A DNA stretch of 64,000 bases from Ralstonia sp. RRA (GCF_037023145.1 NZ_CP146091.1:1054001-1118000); one strand, 5' to 3'; counted from the first letter of the stretch, positions 8,604 to 18,351 are shown. Numbers and translations: made by a program. Notes: generated from the letters alone by a model not told the origin.

Positions 8604-8624
8604 TGGCGGAAGCGGTGAGATTCG
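8604..8624. other. Probable attachment site in the tRNA-Ser 3' end
   Basis: Tyrosine recombinases next to tRNA genes normally use the 3' end of the tRNA as att core. Here the 3' end (8604 onward, read on the minus strand) faces the integrase and remains intact. The partner copy should lie left of the window, so the core cannot be measured. Confidence 0.45.
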
Positions 8625-8693
8625 AACTCACGGATGGGTCACCCCATCGGCAGTTTTCAAGACTGCTGCCTTAAACCACTCGGCCACGCTTCC
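8604..8693 (-). tRNA. tRNA-Ser(UGA)
   Basis: A 90-base class II tRNA including an encoded CCA. The acceptor arms are GGAAGCG and CGCTTCC, there is a long variable arm, and the anticodon loop reads CTTGAAA (anticodon UGA). A TACAAT -10 lies about 35 bases upstream on the minus strand (8728-8733). The 3' end borders the genomic island. Confidence 0.93.
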
Positions 8694-8767
8694 TTGTACT
8701 TCGCTGCGCATTGCACGCAAGGCCGCCATTGTAGCGGCACATCGCGCAATGCGACAGCCGGCAACCG

Positions 8768-10036
8768 TCAGTTTTCGTCGTCGGCCAAGAACAATTCCTG
8801 CAGATCGTTCAGGAATCGTTGTCCCAGCTCGGTCGGGCGGATCGCTACATGGTCGCGCGAGAGCAGGCCGCGTTGTTCGGCGGCATCGAGTTCGCGCTCG
8901 ATCGTGCGAAGCGGCAGGCCCGTGCGCTCCTGGAACAGCGTGACGGGGAAGCCGTCCGTCAGGCGCAGCGCGTTGAGCATGAACTCGAATGGCAGATCCG
9001 TTGCATCAACTTCGCGCTGCTCCTGCACGACGGTCGCGCCGCCGGCCGTTTCGGCCTGCCGCAGGTACGTGTCCGGATGCTTGTGCCGCATCTCGCGGAT
9101 GACCCGGTGCGGAAAGCTCAGCTTGCCGTGCGCGCCCGGCCCGATGCCGAGGTAGTCGCCGAACTGCCAGTAGTTCAGGTTGTGCTTGCAGCGTTTGCCC
9201 GCCTTCGCATACGCCGAGACCTCGTAGTGCTCGTAGCCAGCCGCAGCCAGCCGCGCGTGAATCCAGTCCTGCATCGCAAACGCGGTGTCGTCGTCCGGCA
9301 ACGCGGGCGGGTACTTGGCGAAGTACGTGTTTGGTTCCAGCGTCAGGTGGTACAGCGACACGTGGTTGGTATCGAAAGACAGTGCCGCCTCCACATCGGC
9401 CTCGCACTCGGCGAGTGTCTGGCCGGGCAGGGCGAACATCAGGTCGAGGTTGATGTTGTCGAAGTGCGTGCGGGCGATGTCGATGGCGGCACGTGCTTCA
9501 GTCGCGCTGTGGATGCGGCCCAGCGCTTGCAGGTGCGCGTCGTTGAAGCTCTGGATGCCGATCGACAGGCGGTTCACGCCGCTGGCGCGATAGCTGCGGA
9601 AGCGCTCGGCTTCGAACGTGCCGGGATTCGCTTCCATCGTGATCTCGGCATCGGCATCGACGGGCAGCAGCATGCGGATGTCCGACAGCAGCCGGTCCAG
9701 CCCCTGCGCAGACAGCAGGCTGGGCGTGCCGCCACCGATGAAGATGGTGTGCACATGCCGGCCCCACACCATCGGCAGCGCAGCTTCCAGATCTTGCCGC
9801 ACGGCCGCGAGAAAACGTTCTTCCGGGATGCCCTGGTCGGGTTCCGCATGCGAGTTGAAATCGCAGTACGGGCACTTGCGCACGCACCACGGCACGTGCA
9901 CGTACAACGACAACGGCGGTGACGCCGGCAGGCTGATCTTGCCCGGCTGCAGGAAGACGGAGGTGACCTTGTCACCGGTCTCAGCGGCGGTCGCGGAGGG
10001 CGTCTTGCTGACGCCGGCGGGGTGAATCGGGATCAT
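8768..10036 (-). CDS. hemW: Radical SAM protein HemW (haem chaperone-like)
   Basis: A 422-residue radical SAM protein of the HemN/HemW family. CVRKCPYCDF carries the CxxxCxxC that binds the 4Fe-4S cluster and S-adenosylmethionine, followed by FIGGGTPS and the HemN C-terminal domain. Family knowledge indicates a haem-binding chaperone role for HemW rather than coproporphyrinogen oxidase activity. ATG 10036 is preferred; a TTG at 10057 would overlap rdgB. It is the last gene of the minus-strand group kinase-PP2C-rph-rdgB-hemW, with only 7 bases between it and rdgB, so it is probably cotranscribed. Confidence 0.88.
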   Translation of the reverse strand: MIPIHPAGVSKTPSATAAETGDKVTSVFLQPGKISLPASPPLSLYVHVPWCVRKCPYCDFNSHAEPDQGIPEERFLAAVRQDLEAALPMVWGRHVHTIFIGGGTPSLLSAQGLDRLLSDIRMLLPVDADAEITMEANPGTFEAERFRSYRASGVNRLSIGIQSFNDAHLQALGRIHSATEARAAIDIARTHFDNINLDLMFALPGQTLAECEADVEAALSFDTNHVSLYHLTLEPNTYFAKYPPALPDDDTAFAMQDWIHARLAAAGYEHYEVSAYAKAGKRCKHNLNYWQFGDYLGIGPGAHGKLSFPHRVIREMRHKHPDTYLRQAETAGGATVVQEQREVDATDLPFEFMLNALRLTDGFPVTLFQERTGLPLRTIERELDAAEQRGLLSRDHVAIRPTELGQRFLNDLQELFLADDEN

Positions 10037-10043
10037 CGAAACT

Positions 10044-10649
10044 TCAGGTGTTTTCAAACAGGCGCAGTCGCTCGACCAGTTGCGCGAGCGCCTGTGCGCG
10101 ATGGCTCACGCTGTTCTTTTCCGCTTTGGACAACTCAGCGGCAGTCTTGCCGAGATCAGGCAGCAGGAAGTACGGGTCGTAGCCGAAGCCGCCATCGCCG
10201 CGCGGTGCGTCGATCACCTCGCCGAACCAGTTGCCCTCGGCGATGATGGGCTGCGGATCGTCGGCATGACGGACGTAGACCAGTACGCAAACATAGTGTG
10301 CGCCGCGGTCGGCCTTGCCGGCCAGTTCGCGCACGAGGCGGGCGTTGTTGGCGGCGTCCGATTTCTCTTCTCCGGCCAGTTGCGCATAGCGCGCGGAGTA
10401 CACGCCCGGCGCGCCATCCAGCGCGTGCACGCAGATGCCGGAATCGTCTGCCAGTGCGGGCAGGCCCGAAGCACGGCTCGCGTGGCGCGCCTTGGTGAGC
10501 GCGTTTTCGACGAAGGTTGCGTAGGGCTCCTCCGCCTCGGGAATGCCGAGCGCGCCCTGCGGCGTCACGTCGAACCCGAGGGGCGCGAGCAGGGCGTTGA
10601 ACTCCGTCAGCTTGCCGGCGTTGTTGGAGGCCAGAACGATCTTGCGCAT
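10044..10649 (-). CDS. rdgB: XTP/dITP pyrophosphatase RdgB
   Basis: A 201-residue Ham1/RdgB-family enzyme that hydrolyses non-canonical purine triphosphates (ITP, dITP, XTP) to monophosphates and so keeps them out of DNA and RNA. Motifs seen are SNNAGKLTEF at the N-terminus, LADDSGI, and FGYDPYF with the C-terminal SHRAQAL. The ATG at 10649 gives MRKIVLASNN, the family start; a GTG 15 bases upstream overlaps the rph stop. The position between rph and hemW is common in beta-proteobacteria. Confidence 0.93.
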   Translation of the reverse strand: MRKIVLASNNAGKLTEFNALLAPLGFDVTPQGALGIPEAEEPYATFVENALTKARHASRASGLPALADDSGICVHALDGAPGVYSARYAQLAGEEKSDAANNARLVRELAGKADRGAHYVCVLVYVRHADDPQPIIAEGNWFGEVIDAPRGDGGFGYDPYFLLPDLGKTAAELSKAEKNSVSHRAQALAQLVERLRLFENT

Positions 10650-10660
10650 GGCGACTTCGC

Positions 10661-11383
10661 TCACAGGCCCAGCGCCTGCTTCTGCAGGCCGATCAGCGTG
10701 CGGATGCCCTGGTCGGCCAGGCCCAGCAGCGCGTCCATCTCGGCACGCGTGAAGGGCGTGCCTTCCGCCGTGCCTTGCACTTCCACAAAGCCGCCGCTAC
10801 CGGTCATGACGACGTTCATGTCGGTGTCGCAGGCGGAGTCTTCCGGATAGTCCAGATCGAGCACCGGCACGCCGTCGACCACACCTACCGACACCGCAGC
10901 GACGAAGTCGCGGATCGGCTGTGCGCCATCGGGCAACTGGCCCTTCGCGCGCATGGCGGAGATCGCGTCATGCGCTGCCACAAACGCACCGGTAATGCTG
11001 GCCGTCCGCGTGCCGCCGTCAGCCTGGAGTACGTCGCAGTCAAGGTGGATGGTGTATTCGCCCAGCGCCGCCAGATCGAACACCGAACGCATTGCCCGGC
11101 CGATCAGGCGTTGGATTTCCTGCGTGCGGCCGGTCTGCTTGCCGCGTGCGGCTTCGCGGTCGGAGCGGGTGTGCGTCGAGCGCGGCAGCATGCCGTATTC
11201 AGCCGTCACCCAGCCTTCGCCGCTGCCTTTCTTGTGCGGCGGCACCTTGGGCAGCACGCTGGCCGTGCAGAGCACTTGGGTATCGCCAAAGCACACCAGC
11301 ACCGAGCCTTCAGCGTGGCGCGTGAAGTGGCGGGTGAGGGTGACGGGGCGGAGTTGATCGGACTGACGGCCGCTGGGACGCAT
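10661..11383 (-). CDS. rph: Ribonuclease PH
   Basis: A 240-residue phosphorolytic 3'-5' exoribonuclease that trims tRNA 3' ends. It has the family start [27 protein letters not shown], the phosphate-binding [25 protein letters not shown] region (residues about 80-105), and the [19 protein letters not shown] block. The ATG at 11383 is used because it begins the conserved motif; an upstream in-frame start would add 12 unconserved residues. The length matches the family. The stop overlaps the alternative GTG of rdgB, which indicates coupling. Confidence 0.95.
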   Translation of the reverse strand: MRPSGRQSDQLRPVTLTRHFTRHAEGSVLVCFGDTQVLCTASVLPKVPPHKKGSGEGWVTAEYGMLPRSTHTRSDREAARGKQTGRTQEIQRLIGRAMRSVFDLAALGEYTIHLDCDVLQADGGTRTASITGAFVAAHDAISAMRAKGQLPDGAQPIRDFVAAVSVGVVDGVPVLDLDYPEDSACDTDMNVVMTGSGGFVEVQGTAEGTPFTRAEMDALLGLADQGIRTLIGLQKQALGL

Positions 11384-11475
11384 GTGGGGTCTCGCTTGAG
11401 AAAACGGATAGCCCGACATGATACCGGCCCGCGCTGCTCCTGGCAGGGCGGGCCGGTTGAGTGCTGCTCGGAGGC

Positions 11476-12390
11476 TCAGCGCGTCAGATTGCTGGTCTTG
11501 TCGATGGCGGCGCGGATCTCGGCGATGGAGCGCTCGATTTCCTCTTCCGACATCAGCCCCGACTCACCGCCCGGCGCGTCGAGGATGGAGGTGGTGAAGG
11601 CATTCAGCGGCAGGGTGTCGGTCTGCACCGAGTCTTGCGTGGTGGTCACCGCGTCCAGCTCCCACATCATGGCGATGGCGGTGGTGTTGTCAGCGGTGTC
11701 GCCGGCATTGCGCAATGCGCGGGCAATCAGTTCCGGAATCGCCTGCGTAACCGAGAAGCTCGTGCAGGTGTCGACCAGTTCGTCTTCCTGCACGCTGCCC
11801 CACAGGCCGTCGGAGCACAGCATGGCAACGTCGCCCGGCTCCAGATTGGCCGGGCCGCCGATGTCGATCAGCGGCAGGTTGGGCGAGCCCAGGCAGTTGT
11901 AGATCTTGTTGCGCTCGGGGTGGTGCGCGACCTGCATTGGCAGCACGCGGTCCTGTTGCAGCAGGTTCTCGATCTTGGAGTGATCGCGCGTGCGCGTCAC
12001 CAGCTCGCCCTTGCGCATCAGGTACATGCGCGAATCCCCGGCGTGTGCCCAATGCAGCGAGCCGCGTTGCGCCAGCGCGCAGACGATGGTGGTGCGCGGC
12101 GCATCCGGCAGACCGTTCGTCTCCGCATAGCGGTGGATGTCGCGGTGCGCGAGCATGATGCTCTCATGCAGGAAGTCGTGCGGATTGCGGATCGACGGGC
12201 GGGCGTGGCGCTGGAACTGGCGCGCCATGGTTTGCAGTGCCTGTTGGGCAGCAACCTCGCCCAGCGAGTGTCCGCCCAGGCCATCGCACAGCACCATCAG
12301 CATGGCGTCGCGCGTGAAGCAGTACCCCATGCGGTCCTGGTTGACGCGTCGCGCGCCTTTTTTGCTTTCTTGATAGACCGAGAATCGCAT
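11476..12390 (-). CDS. PP2C-type Ser/Thr phosphatase
   Basis: A 304-residue protein phosphatase of the PP2C/Stp family. Metal-binding motifs are NQDRMGY near residue 18, [10 protein letters not shown] near 39, HAGDSRMYL near 109, CSDGLWG near 189 and the final DNTTAI. The start at 12390 gives [20 protein letters not shown], a normal N-terminus for these enzymes. A 45-residue C-terminal tail rich in Glu/Ser follows the domain. The Ser/Thr kinase gene lies just upstream on the same strand about 105 bases away, so the two probably form a reversible phosphorylation pair whose targets are unknown. Confidence 0.88.
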   Translation of the reverse strand: MRFSVYQESKKGARRVNQDRMGYCFTRDAMLMVLCDGLGGHSLGEVAAQQALQTMARQFQRHARPSIRNPHDFLHESIMLAHRDIHRYAETNGLPDAPRTTIVCALAQRGSLHWAHAGDSRMYLMRKGELVTRTRDHSKIENLLQQDRVLPMQVAHHPERNKIYNCLGSPNLPLIDIGGPANLEPGDVAMLCSDGLWGSVQEDELVDTCTSFSVTQAIPELIARALRNAGDTADNTTAIAMMWELDAVTTTQDSVQTDTLPLNAFTTSILDAPGGESGLMSEEEIERSIAEIRAAIDKTSNLTR

Positions 12391-12495
12391 TGCGGCTATT
12401 GAGTATTCGGTGAAGGGAAACGGTACGGCGACTGGTCCCGTCCAGCGCTGCACCGTTGTGGAATCATACTCCGCCTACCTGAGGCAACTCGGCGG

Positions 12496-13521
12496 TCAAC
12501 TGTCCCGGCGGCGCAACAGACGGCTCATGAAACGTGTCGTCAGCGCCTCTTTCTCTTCTGGGATCGGGCCGCCCTGCGTGACGGCAGTCAGGGCCTGCAG
12601 TTCGGTCAGCGCGTTGCTTTCTTCGCGCAGCACCTTTTGCAAGCGGAACACGCTTTGCGGGCGCTCTTCCGGCTTCATCTTCAGGCACCAGCCGACCAAG
12701 TCAATCAGGCTGGCCGTATAGACCTTGCGCAGGCGCTCCAGGCCTTCTTCCAGCTTGTCTTCCTTCTCGCGCTGCGTGGCTTCCTGCGGCGGCGTGCCGG
12801 CCATGCAGGCGTAGATGGTTGCGCCAATGCTGTAGATGTCGGTCCACGGCCCCAGTTCGTTGTGCTTGCGGTACAGCTCCGGTGCAGCAAAGCCCGGCGT
12901 GTACATCGGCTGGAAGCGTGAAGCCTCTGCGGTGAGCGTCTGCCGTGCGGCACCAAAGTCGAGCAGGATCGGCGAATGGTCTTCGCGCAGGTAGATGTTG
13001 CCCGGCTTGATATCGAGGTGCAGCAGCTTGTGGATATGCACTTCGCGCAGGCCGCTCATCAGGTCATGGAAGACCTGACGGATGAAGCGCTCGCGCAGCA
13101 TCTTGAGCTTGCCCTGCTGGCGCGCGTTGAGGATGTGCTCCTGCAGCGTTTTGCCCTGCTCATACGTCATCACCATGTAGACGGTGCCGTTTTCCCGGAA
13201 GAAATTGAGCACGCGCACGATGGCGGGGTGAGAAATGCGGGCGAGCGAGCGGCCTTCTTCAAAGAAGTACTTGAGCCCGAGGCGGAACGCGCTCGCGCTT
13301 TCTTCCGGCACGACAGGAATCAATTCGCCGGGCGCGCGACGGGCCAGCGAAGACGGCAGATATTCCTTCACGGCCACCGGCGTCCCATGCTCATCGGTGG
13401 CGAGATAGACGAAGCTGAACCCCCCGCTGGCCAACTTCTTTACAATACGGTAATTGGACAGCAGGGTGCCGACCGGCAACGGTGCACTGCGTGGCTGTCC
13501 TGAGCCTTTTGACTCTGTCAT
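12496..13521 (-). CDS. Ser/Thr protein kinase (Hanks type)
   Basis: A 341-residue cytoplasmic kinase with all core motifs: the glycine loop GGFSFVY, the ATP-binding Lys in VAVKEYL, HLDIKPGNIYL in place of HRD (Arg replaced by Leu), DFGAAR and a TPGFAAPEL activation segment end. The HLD variant suggests a kinase not activated through the usual RD mechanism. There is no transmembrane or sensor domain after the catalytic region, unlike PknB. ATG 13521 (MTESKGS) places about 20 residues before the domain; longer frames upstream look non-coding. It is divergent from yicC and opens the operon with the PP2C phosphatase. Confidence 0.88.
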   Translation of the reverse strand: MTESKGSGQPRSAPLPVGTLLSNYRIVKKLASGGFSFVYLATDEHGTPVAVKEYLPSSLARRAPGELIPVVPEESASAFRLGLKYFFEEGRSLARISHPAIVRVLNFFRENGTVYMVMTYEQGKTLQEHILNARQQGKLKMLRERFIRQVFHDLMSGLREVHIHKLLHLDIKPGNIYLREDHSPILLDFGAARQTLTAEASRFQPMYTPGFAAPELYRKHNELGPWTDIYSIGATIYACMAGTPPQEATQREKEDKLEEGLERLRKVYTASLIDLVGWCLKMKPEERPQSVFRLQKVLREESNALTELQALTAVTQGGPIPEEKEALTTRFMSRLLRRRDS

Positions 13522-13678
13522 GGGTTTGTGTGGCGAAATGGCTGTCGGATTCTCCCTGACCCGTCCACACGTTGTAAAGCGACAAAAGGTGGGGGATTCC
13601 CCGCCAATTCTCAGCGTGCCGCAGCATGCGTTTCGGCACGCCGGGCATCCAGCACCTCTAAGAAGACACCTCGATTTC

Positions 13679-14614
13679 ATGATCCACAGCATGACCGGCT
13701 ACGGCGTCGCTACGCGCCAGGCAGCCTTTACCGACGCCCATGGTGCACCGAGCGGCAACGTCGCCACCGTGTCGGTCGAGTTCCGCACCGTCAACTCGCG
13801 CTTTCTTGATCTGTTCTTCCGCGCGCCGGAAGAGTGCCGCGCCTTCGAGCCGGCGCTGCGCGAGATGCTCATGAGCGCACTGTCGCGCGGCAAGCTCGAG
13901 TGCCGGATCAACCTGCAGCGCCAGGAAGCCGCCAGCGATGTGGCGGCGCTCAATGTCGGCGTGCTGCAACAGTTGGCTAAGCTTGAGCAGGAAGTGACGC
14001 GCTATCTGCCCGCGTCGGGCTCGCTGCGCATGGGCGAGATCCTGCGCTGGCCCGGCGTGCTGGCTGAACCTGAGCTGACCCAGGATGCGCTGCGCGAAGC
14101 CGTGGTCGATGCTGCCAAAGAGGCGCTCAAGCAACTTCTGGAATCGCGCCGCCGCGAAGGTGATGCGCTCAAGGCCATGCTGCTGGACCGCGTTGACGCC
14201 ATGCTCAAGATCGTTGAAGAGCTGTCGCCGATGGTGCCGAACCTGATCCAGCAACACCAGGACAAGCTGACCGAGCGCCTGCGCGAGGCCTTTGGCCTGG
14301 CCGCACCCGAAGGCACGCCGGCACTCACGCGTGATGAACTGTCCGAACGCATCCGCCAGGAAGCCACCGTCTACGGCATCCGCATCGACATCGCAGAAGA
14401 GCTCTCACGCCTGCAGGCGCACCTGCGCGAAACACGCCATCTCCTGGAGAAGGGCGGTCAACTCGGCAAGCGCCTGGACTTCATGATGCAGGAGCTCAAC
14501 CGCGAGGCGAACACGCTGGGCTCCAAGGCTGCCGCCAAGGAACTGGCCGATGCATCGATGGAGCTCAAGCTGCTGATCGAGCAGATGCGCGAGCAAGTCC
14601 AGAACCTCGAATAA
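13679..14614 (+). CDS. yicC: YicC-family endoribonuclease
   Basis: A 311-residue protein of the YicC family. It shows the diagnostic start MIHSMTGYG, NSRFLD and the C-terminal RLDFMMQELNREANTLGSKA. YicC proteins are reported endoribonucleases acting on RNA including small RNAs. The ATG at 13679 is preceded by AAGAAG. The long in-frame extension upstream is antisense to the kinase gene and is not used. It precedes gmk by 25 bases, the common yicC-gmk-rpoZ-spoT order of beta-proteobacteria, so an operon is likely. Confidence 0.9.
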   Translation: MIHSMTGYGVATRQAAFTDAHGAPSGNVATVSVEFRTVNSRFLDLFFRAPEECRAFEPALREMLMSALSRGKLECRINLQRQEAASDVAALNVGVLQQLAKLEQEVTRYLPASGSLRMGEILRWPGVLAEPELTQDALREAVVDAAKEALKQLLESRRREGDALKAMLLDRVDAMLKIVEELSPMVPNLIQQHQDKLTERLREAFGLAAPEGTPALTRDELSERIRQEATVYGIRIDIAEELSRLQAHLRETRHLLEKGGQLGKRLDFMMQELNREANTLGSKAAAKELADASMELKLLIEQMREQVQNLE

Positions 14615-14639
14615 CACCCTAGAACAACAGAACTAGAAC

Positions 14640-15305
14640 ATGCCATCCTCTCAAGCCCACTCTGCCGTCGATACGCCCATCGAGAACCATTTCCCGGGCA
14701 GCCTGTTCATGGTCGTGGCACCCTCCGGCGCCGGCAAATCGACGCTGGTGAATGCGCTGCTGGCGCAGGACCCGTCGATCCGCCTGTCGGTCTCGGCCAC
14801 CACGCGCCAGCCGCGTCCCGGCGAGCAGCACGGCCGCGAGTACAACTTCATGACCGTCGAGGAGTTCAAGGCCTGCCGTGACCGCGGCGAGTTTCTCGAA
14901 TGGGCCGAGGTGCATGGCAACTACTACGCGACCTCGCGCGTGTGGATTGAAGAACAGATGCGCGCTGGCACCGACGTGCTGCTCGAGATTGACTGGCAGG
15001 GCGCGCAACAGGTGCACAAGCGCTTTGCCAATGCAGTCGAGATTTTCATCCTGCCGCCGTCGCTCACGGCGCTGGAAGATCGCCTGAAGAAGCGCGGTCA
15101 GGACGAACCGAACGTGATCGTGCGTCGCCTGCTGGCTGCGGGTTCCGAGATGGCGCACGCCCCTGAGGCGGACTTCATCATCATCAACGAAGTGTTCGAG
15201 AACGCGCTCACTGAATTGCGCACAGTGGTGCAGGCCACACGCCTGCGCTTTGGTGCGCAGAAGGCGCGCCACGGCGAGCTTTTCGTCGAGCTGGGCATTC
15301 ACTGA
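14640..15305 (+). CDS. gmk: Guanylate kinase
   Basis: A 221-residue enzyme that phosphorylates GMP/dGMP to the diphosphate with ATP. The P-loop [10 protein letters not shown] lies near residue 28, followed by the GMP-binding TTRQPRPGE and YNFMTVEEF region and the IDWQGAQQV motif. About 20 residues precede the usual start of the domain. It supplies GDP for nucleotide synthesis and lies two genes before spoT, which makes (p)ppGpp from guanine nucleotides. Confidence 0.95.
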   Translation: MPSSQAHSAVDTPIENHFPGSLFMVVAPSGAGKSTLVNALLAQDPSIRLSVSATTRQPRPGEQHGREYNFMTVEEFKACRDRGEFLEWAEVHGNYYATSRVWIEEQMRAGTDVLLEIDWQGAQQVHKRFANAVEIFILPPSLTALEDRLKKRGQDEPNVIVRRLLAAGSEMAHAPEADFIIINEVFENALTELRTVVQATRLRFGAQKARHGELFVELGIH

Positions 15306-15310
15306 ACGAC

Positions 15311-15340
15311 CTGAAGCGCTGGCGTTTTTCGGCGCTTTTG
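15311..15340 (+). terminator. Weak terminator after gmk
   Basis: AAGCGC and GCGCTT arms flank a 12-base loop, followed by TTG. The stem is short, so this may attenuate rather than stop transcription into rpoZ. Confidence 0.35.
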
Positions 15341-15442
15341 TAAAAGTGTGGTAGCGCTCGCGCCGAGGTGCAATCCGGGCCGAGTGCCGCGCTGCTGCTA
15401 AAATACCGAGATCAACAAGATTTGCCACCAGGTGGAGTTTTC

Positions 15443-15646
15443 ATGGCGCGTATTACCGTCGAAGATTGCTTGAAACAGATTCCGAATCGCTTCGAACTGG
15501 CGCTGGCCGCAACATACCGCGCCCGTCAGTTGGTGCAGGGCCACACGCCCAAGGTCGATGCCAAGGACAAACCGACCGTGACCGCGCTGCGCGAGATCGC
15601 ATCCGGCCAAGTCGGTATCGAGATGCTCAAGAAGGTTCCGTCCTGA
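15443..15646 (+). CDS. rpoZ: RNA polymerase omega subunit
   Basis: A 67-residue omega subunit that helps RNA polymerase assembly and contributes to the ppGpp site on the enzyme. The sequence [19 protein letters not shown], then RARQL and [13 protein letters not shown], is the standard proteobacterial omega. GGTGGAG precedes the ATG at 15443. A longer upstream frame exists but lacks a ribosome site. It sits directly before spoT, a conserved pairing. Confidence 0.95.
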   Translation: MARITVEDCLKQIPNRFELALAATYRARQLVQGHTPKVDAKDKPTVTALREIASGQVGIEMLKKVPS

Positions 15647-15706
15647 GCTGACGCATTACCTGGCGTGGTACGCTGCCTTGGTCACTGATCGTTCTTGCGA
15701 TCTTTC

Positions 15707-18322
15707 ATGGATGTGAAAGCCGCGAACGCACAAGACCCCGGCATGCCTACCTCGCCCGCTTCTTCTTCGCCCAGAAACCAACGCTCCGCCACGCACGAGC
15801 AAAACGTGCCGCCGGCGGAGTCGTCCGGCAACACGTCGGACGCAGCGAGTGGTTCTACACCGCTGCCTGGGTCTTCCACTGCTTCCTTCGTTTCCATGCC
15901 GACTTCCGCTTCCGGCCCCGCGTCGCCTCGCACGGGGGCGCCGAACCTGCCTGACCCGCGTGGTGCGGACCTGGTGGGCGAGCGGTCTGCGCTAGTGCCG
16001 AAAGCGCCCAAAACGCCCAAGGCGCAAGTAGCCGAAGGTGCCGCGCAAGAGGCCAAGCCTGACGCGACCGGCGACAAGCTCTTCATCGATGCGGTGCTGG
16101 AGCAGACCTATCGGCATCTGTTCGGCCCGACCTCGCAGCCGGCCACGCCACCGCGCCAGCAGGTCGTCTCCATCTCGGGGCTGACCGAGAAGCTGTCGTC
16201 GTACCTGAAGCCGGCCGATATCAAGCTGGTGAAGGAGGCGTTTCACTTCTCAGACGAGGCCCATCTCGGCCAGTATCGTCAGAGCGGTGAGCCGTACATC
16301 ACGCACCCGGTGGCCGTGGCAGAGATCTGCGCGGGCTGGAAGCTGGATGTGCAGTCGATCATGGCAGCACTGCTGCACGACGTGATCGAAGATCAGGGTG
16401 TCACCAAGAGCGAGCTGGCCGAGAAGTTCGGCCCCAAGGTTGCGGAACTGGTCGACGGCCTGACCAAGCTGGACAAGCTGGAATTCCAAAGCCGTGAGCA
16501 GGCGCAGGCGGAGAGCTTCCGCAAGATGCTGCTCGCGATGGCGCGCGATGTGCGCGTGATTCTCGTCAAGCTGGCCGACCGTACGCACAACATGCGTACG
16601 CTCGACCATGTGCCGCCCGAAAAGCGTCGCCGCATCGCGGGCGAGACGATGGAGATTTACGCGCCGATCGCGCACCGACTCGGTCTGAACACCACATATC
16701 GTGAACTGCAGGAACTGAGCTTCCGCATCGGTTCGCCATTCCGCTACGCAACGCTTGAGAAGGCGGTGAAGGCCGCGCGCGGCAACCGTCGCGAGGTGGT
16801 CACGCGCATTCTTGAGACGGCGCAGCGCGCGCTGGGCGATGCGGGCATCCCGGCAGAACTCACGGGGCGCGAGAAGACGCTCTACAGCATCTACCGCAAG
16901 ATGCACGACAAGCAGTTGTCGTTCTCGCAGGTGCTGGATGTGTATGGCTTCCGCGTGGTGGTCGACACGCAGATGCAGTGCTACATGACCGTGGGCGCGC
17001 TGCACAGCCTGTACAAGCCGATGCCCGGCAAGTTCAAGGACTACATCGCAATCCCCAAGATCAACGGTTATCAGTCGCTGCATACGACGCTGGTGGGGCC
17101 GTTTGGCACGCCGGTCGAGTTCCAGATTCGCACGCGCGAGATGAACCAGATTGCAGAAGCGGGTGTGGCTGCGCACTGGATGTACAAGCAGCATCACGAC
17201 GAGCCTGACCGCGCGCAGCAGCAGGCGCACCAGTGGCTGCAATCGTTGCTCGATATCCAGAGCCAGACGGGGGATTCGCAGGAGTTTCTGGAGCACGTCA
17301 AGATCGACCTGTTCCCGGATGCTGTCTACGTGTTCACGCCAAAGGGCGAGATCCGCGCACTGCCGCGTGGTGCGACGGCGCTGGACTTTGCCTACGCGGT
17401 GCACAGTGACCTAGGCAACCAGTGCGTGGCGGTCAAGATCAACAACGAGCTGCTGCCATTGCGCACGGAGCTCAAGAACGGCGACATCGTCGAGGTGGTG
17501 ACGGCGCCGTACTCGAAACCCAACCCGGCATGGCTCACATTCGTGCGCACCGGCAAGGCGCGCGCGGCAATCCGGCATTTCCTCAAGACGGCCAAGCTCG
17601 ATGAGGCCATTCAGCTTGGCGAGCGCTTGCTGGAACAGGCACTGCGCCAGATTGGCATCGACATGAAGGCTGTGCCCGCGCCGGTGTGGGAACGCATCGT
17701 GCAATGGACGGGCAACAAGGCACGCGAAGACGTCTTTGCGGACCTCGCGCTCGGCCGCCGTGTGCCGGCCGTGATCGCACGCCGTATCGAGATCGTGCTG
17801 CAAGAGGGCGGGCATGAAGGCGACGAAGCCCTGATGGCCGCCGTGCACACCTTCGCGAACGAAGAGGCGCCCGCTGTCACCGTCAGCGGTGATGAGGGCA
17901 TGGCGATGGTATTTTCGTCGTGCTGCCGGCCGATTCCTGGCGATTCCATCGTGGGCTATATCGGCAAGGGGGAAGGGCTGCAGATCCACGCGCAGGAATG
18001 TCGCGTGGCCAAGCGCCTGCACAGCAAGGATCCGGAGCATTGGATCGACGTCATGTGGGCGGAGCACACCACGCGCGCGTTCGACGTGTCGATCAAGGTG
18101 CTCGTGCGCAATACGAAGGGCATTCTCGCGCGCGTGGCGGCGGATCTGACCTCGGCCGATGCCAATGTGGCGCACGTGTCGATGGAGCAGGAGGGCGATC
18201 AGGAAGCGACGTTCATGACGTTCCTGATCCAGGTGCACGACCGTGTGCATCTGGCCGATGTGATGCGCGCGCTGCGGCGCAACCCCGATGTGATCCGCAT
18301 TGCGCGGGATCGCGGTGATTAG
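15707..18322 (+). CDS. spoT: Bifunctional (p)ppGpp synthetase/hydrolase SpoT
   Basis: RelA/SpoT-homologue of about 871 residues with HD hydrolase (AALLHDVIED intact), synthetase (YGFRVVV to NGYQSLHTT and FQIRT), TGS (VYVFTPKGEIRALPRGAT) and C-terminal ACT (RNTKGILARVA) domains. The intact HD motif argues for SpoT rather than monofunctional RelA. The first about 150 residues are Pro/Ser/Ala-rich low complexity, unlike E. coli SpoT, before conserved sequence begins at SISGLTEKLSSYL. Starts at 15707 and 15743 are both possible and neither has a good ribosome site. It is placed after rpoZ as usual. A strong terminator follows. Confidence 0.93.
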   Translation: MDVKAANAQDPGMPTSPASSSPRNQRSATHEQNVPPAESSGNTSDAASGSTPLPGSSTASFVSMPTSASGPASPRTGAPNLPDPRGADLVGERSALVPKAPKTPKAQVAEGAAQEAKPDATGDKLFIDAVLEQTYRHLFGPTSQPATPPRQQVVSISGLTEKLSSYLKPADIKLVKEAFHFSDEAHLGQYRQSGEPYITHPVAVAEICAGWKLDVQSIMAALLHDVIEDQGVTKSELAEKFGPKVAELVDGLTKLDKLEFQSREQAQAESFRKMLLAMARDVRVILVKLADRTHNMRTLDHVPPEKRRRIAGETMEIYAPIAHRLGLNTTYRELQELSFRIGSPFRYATLEKAVKAARGNRREVVTRILETAQRALGDAGIPAELTGREKTLYSIYRKMHDKQLSFSQVLDVYGFRVVVDTQMQCYMTVGALHSLYKPMPGKFKDYIAIPKINGYQSLHTTLVGPFGTPVEFQIRTREMNQIAEAGVAAHWMYKQHHDEPDRAQQQAHQWLQSLLDIQSQTGDSQEFLEHVKIDLFPDAVYVFTPKGEIRALPRGATALDFAYAVHSDLGNQCVAVKINNELLPLRTELKNGDIVEVVTAPYSKPNPAWLTFVRTGKARAAIRHFLKTAKLDEAIQLGERLLEQALRQIGIDMKAVPAPVWERIVQWTGNKAREDVFADLALGRRVPAVIARRIEIVLQEGGHEGDEALMAAVHTFANEEAPAVTVSGDEGMAMVFSSCCRPIPGDSIVGYIGKGEGLQIHAQECRVAKRLHSKDPEHWIDVMWAEHTTRAFDVSIKVLVRNTKGILARVAADLTSADANVAHVSMEQEGDQEATFMTFLIQVHDRVHLADVMRALRRNPDVIRIARDRGD

Positions 18323-18351
18323 CCGAGGCGAGGCGTTGATGCAAAAGGAAG

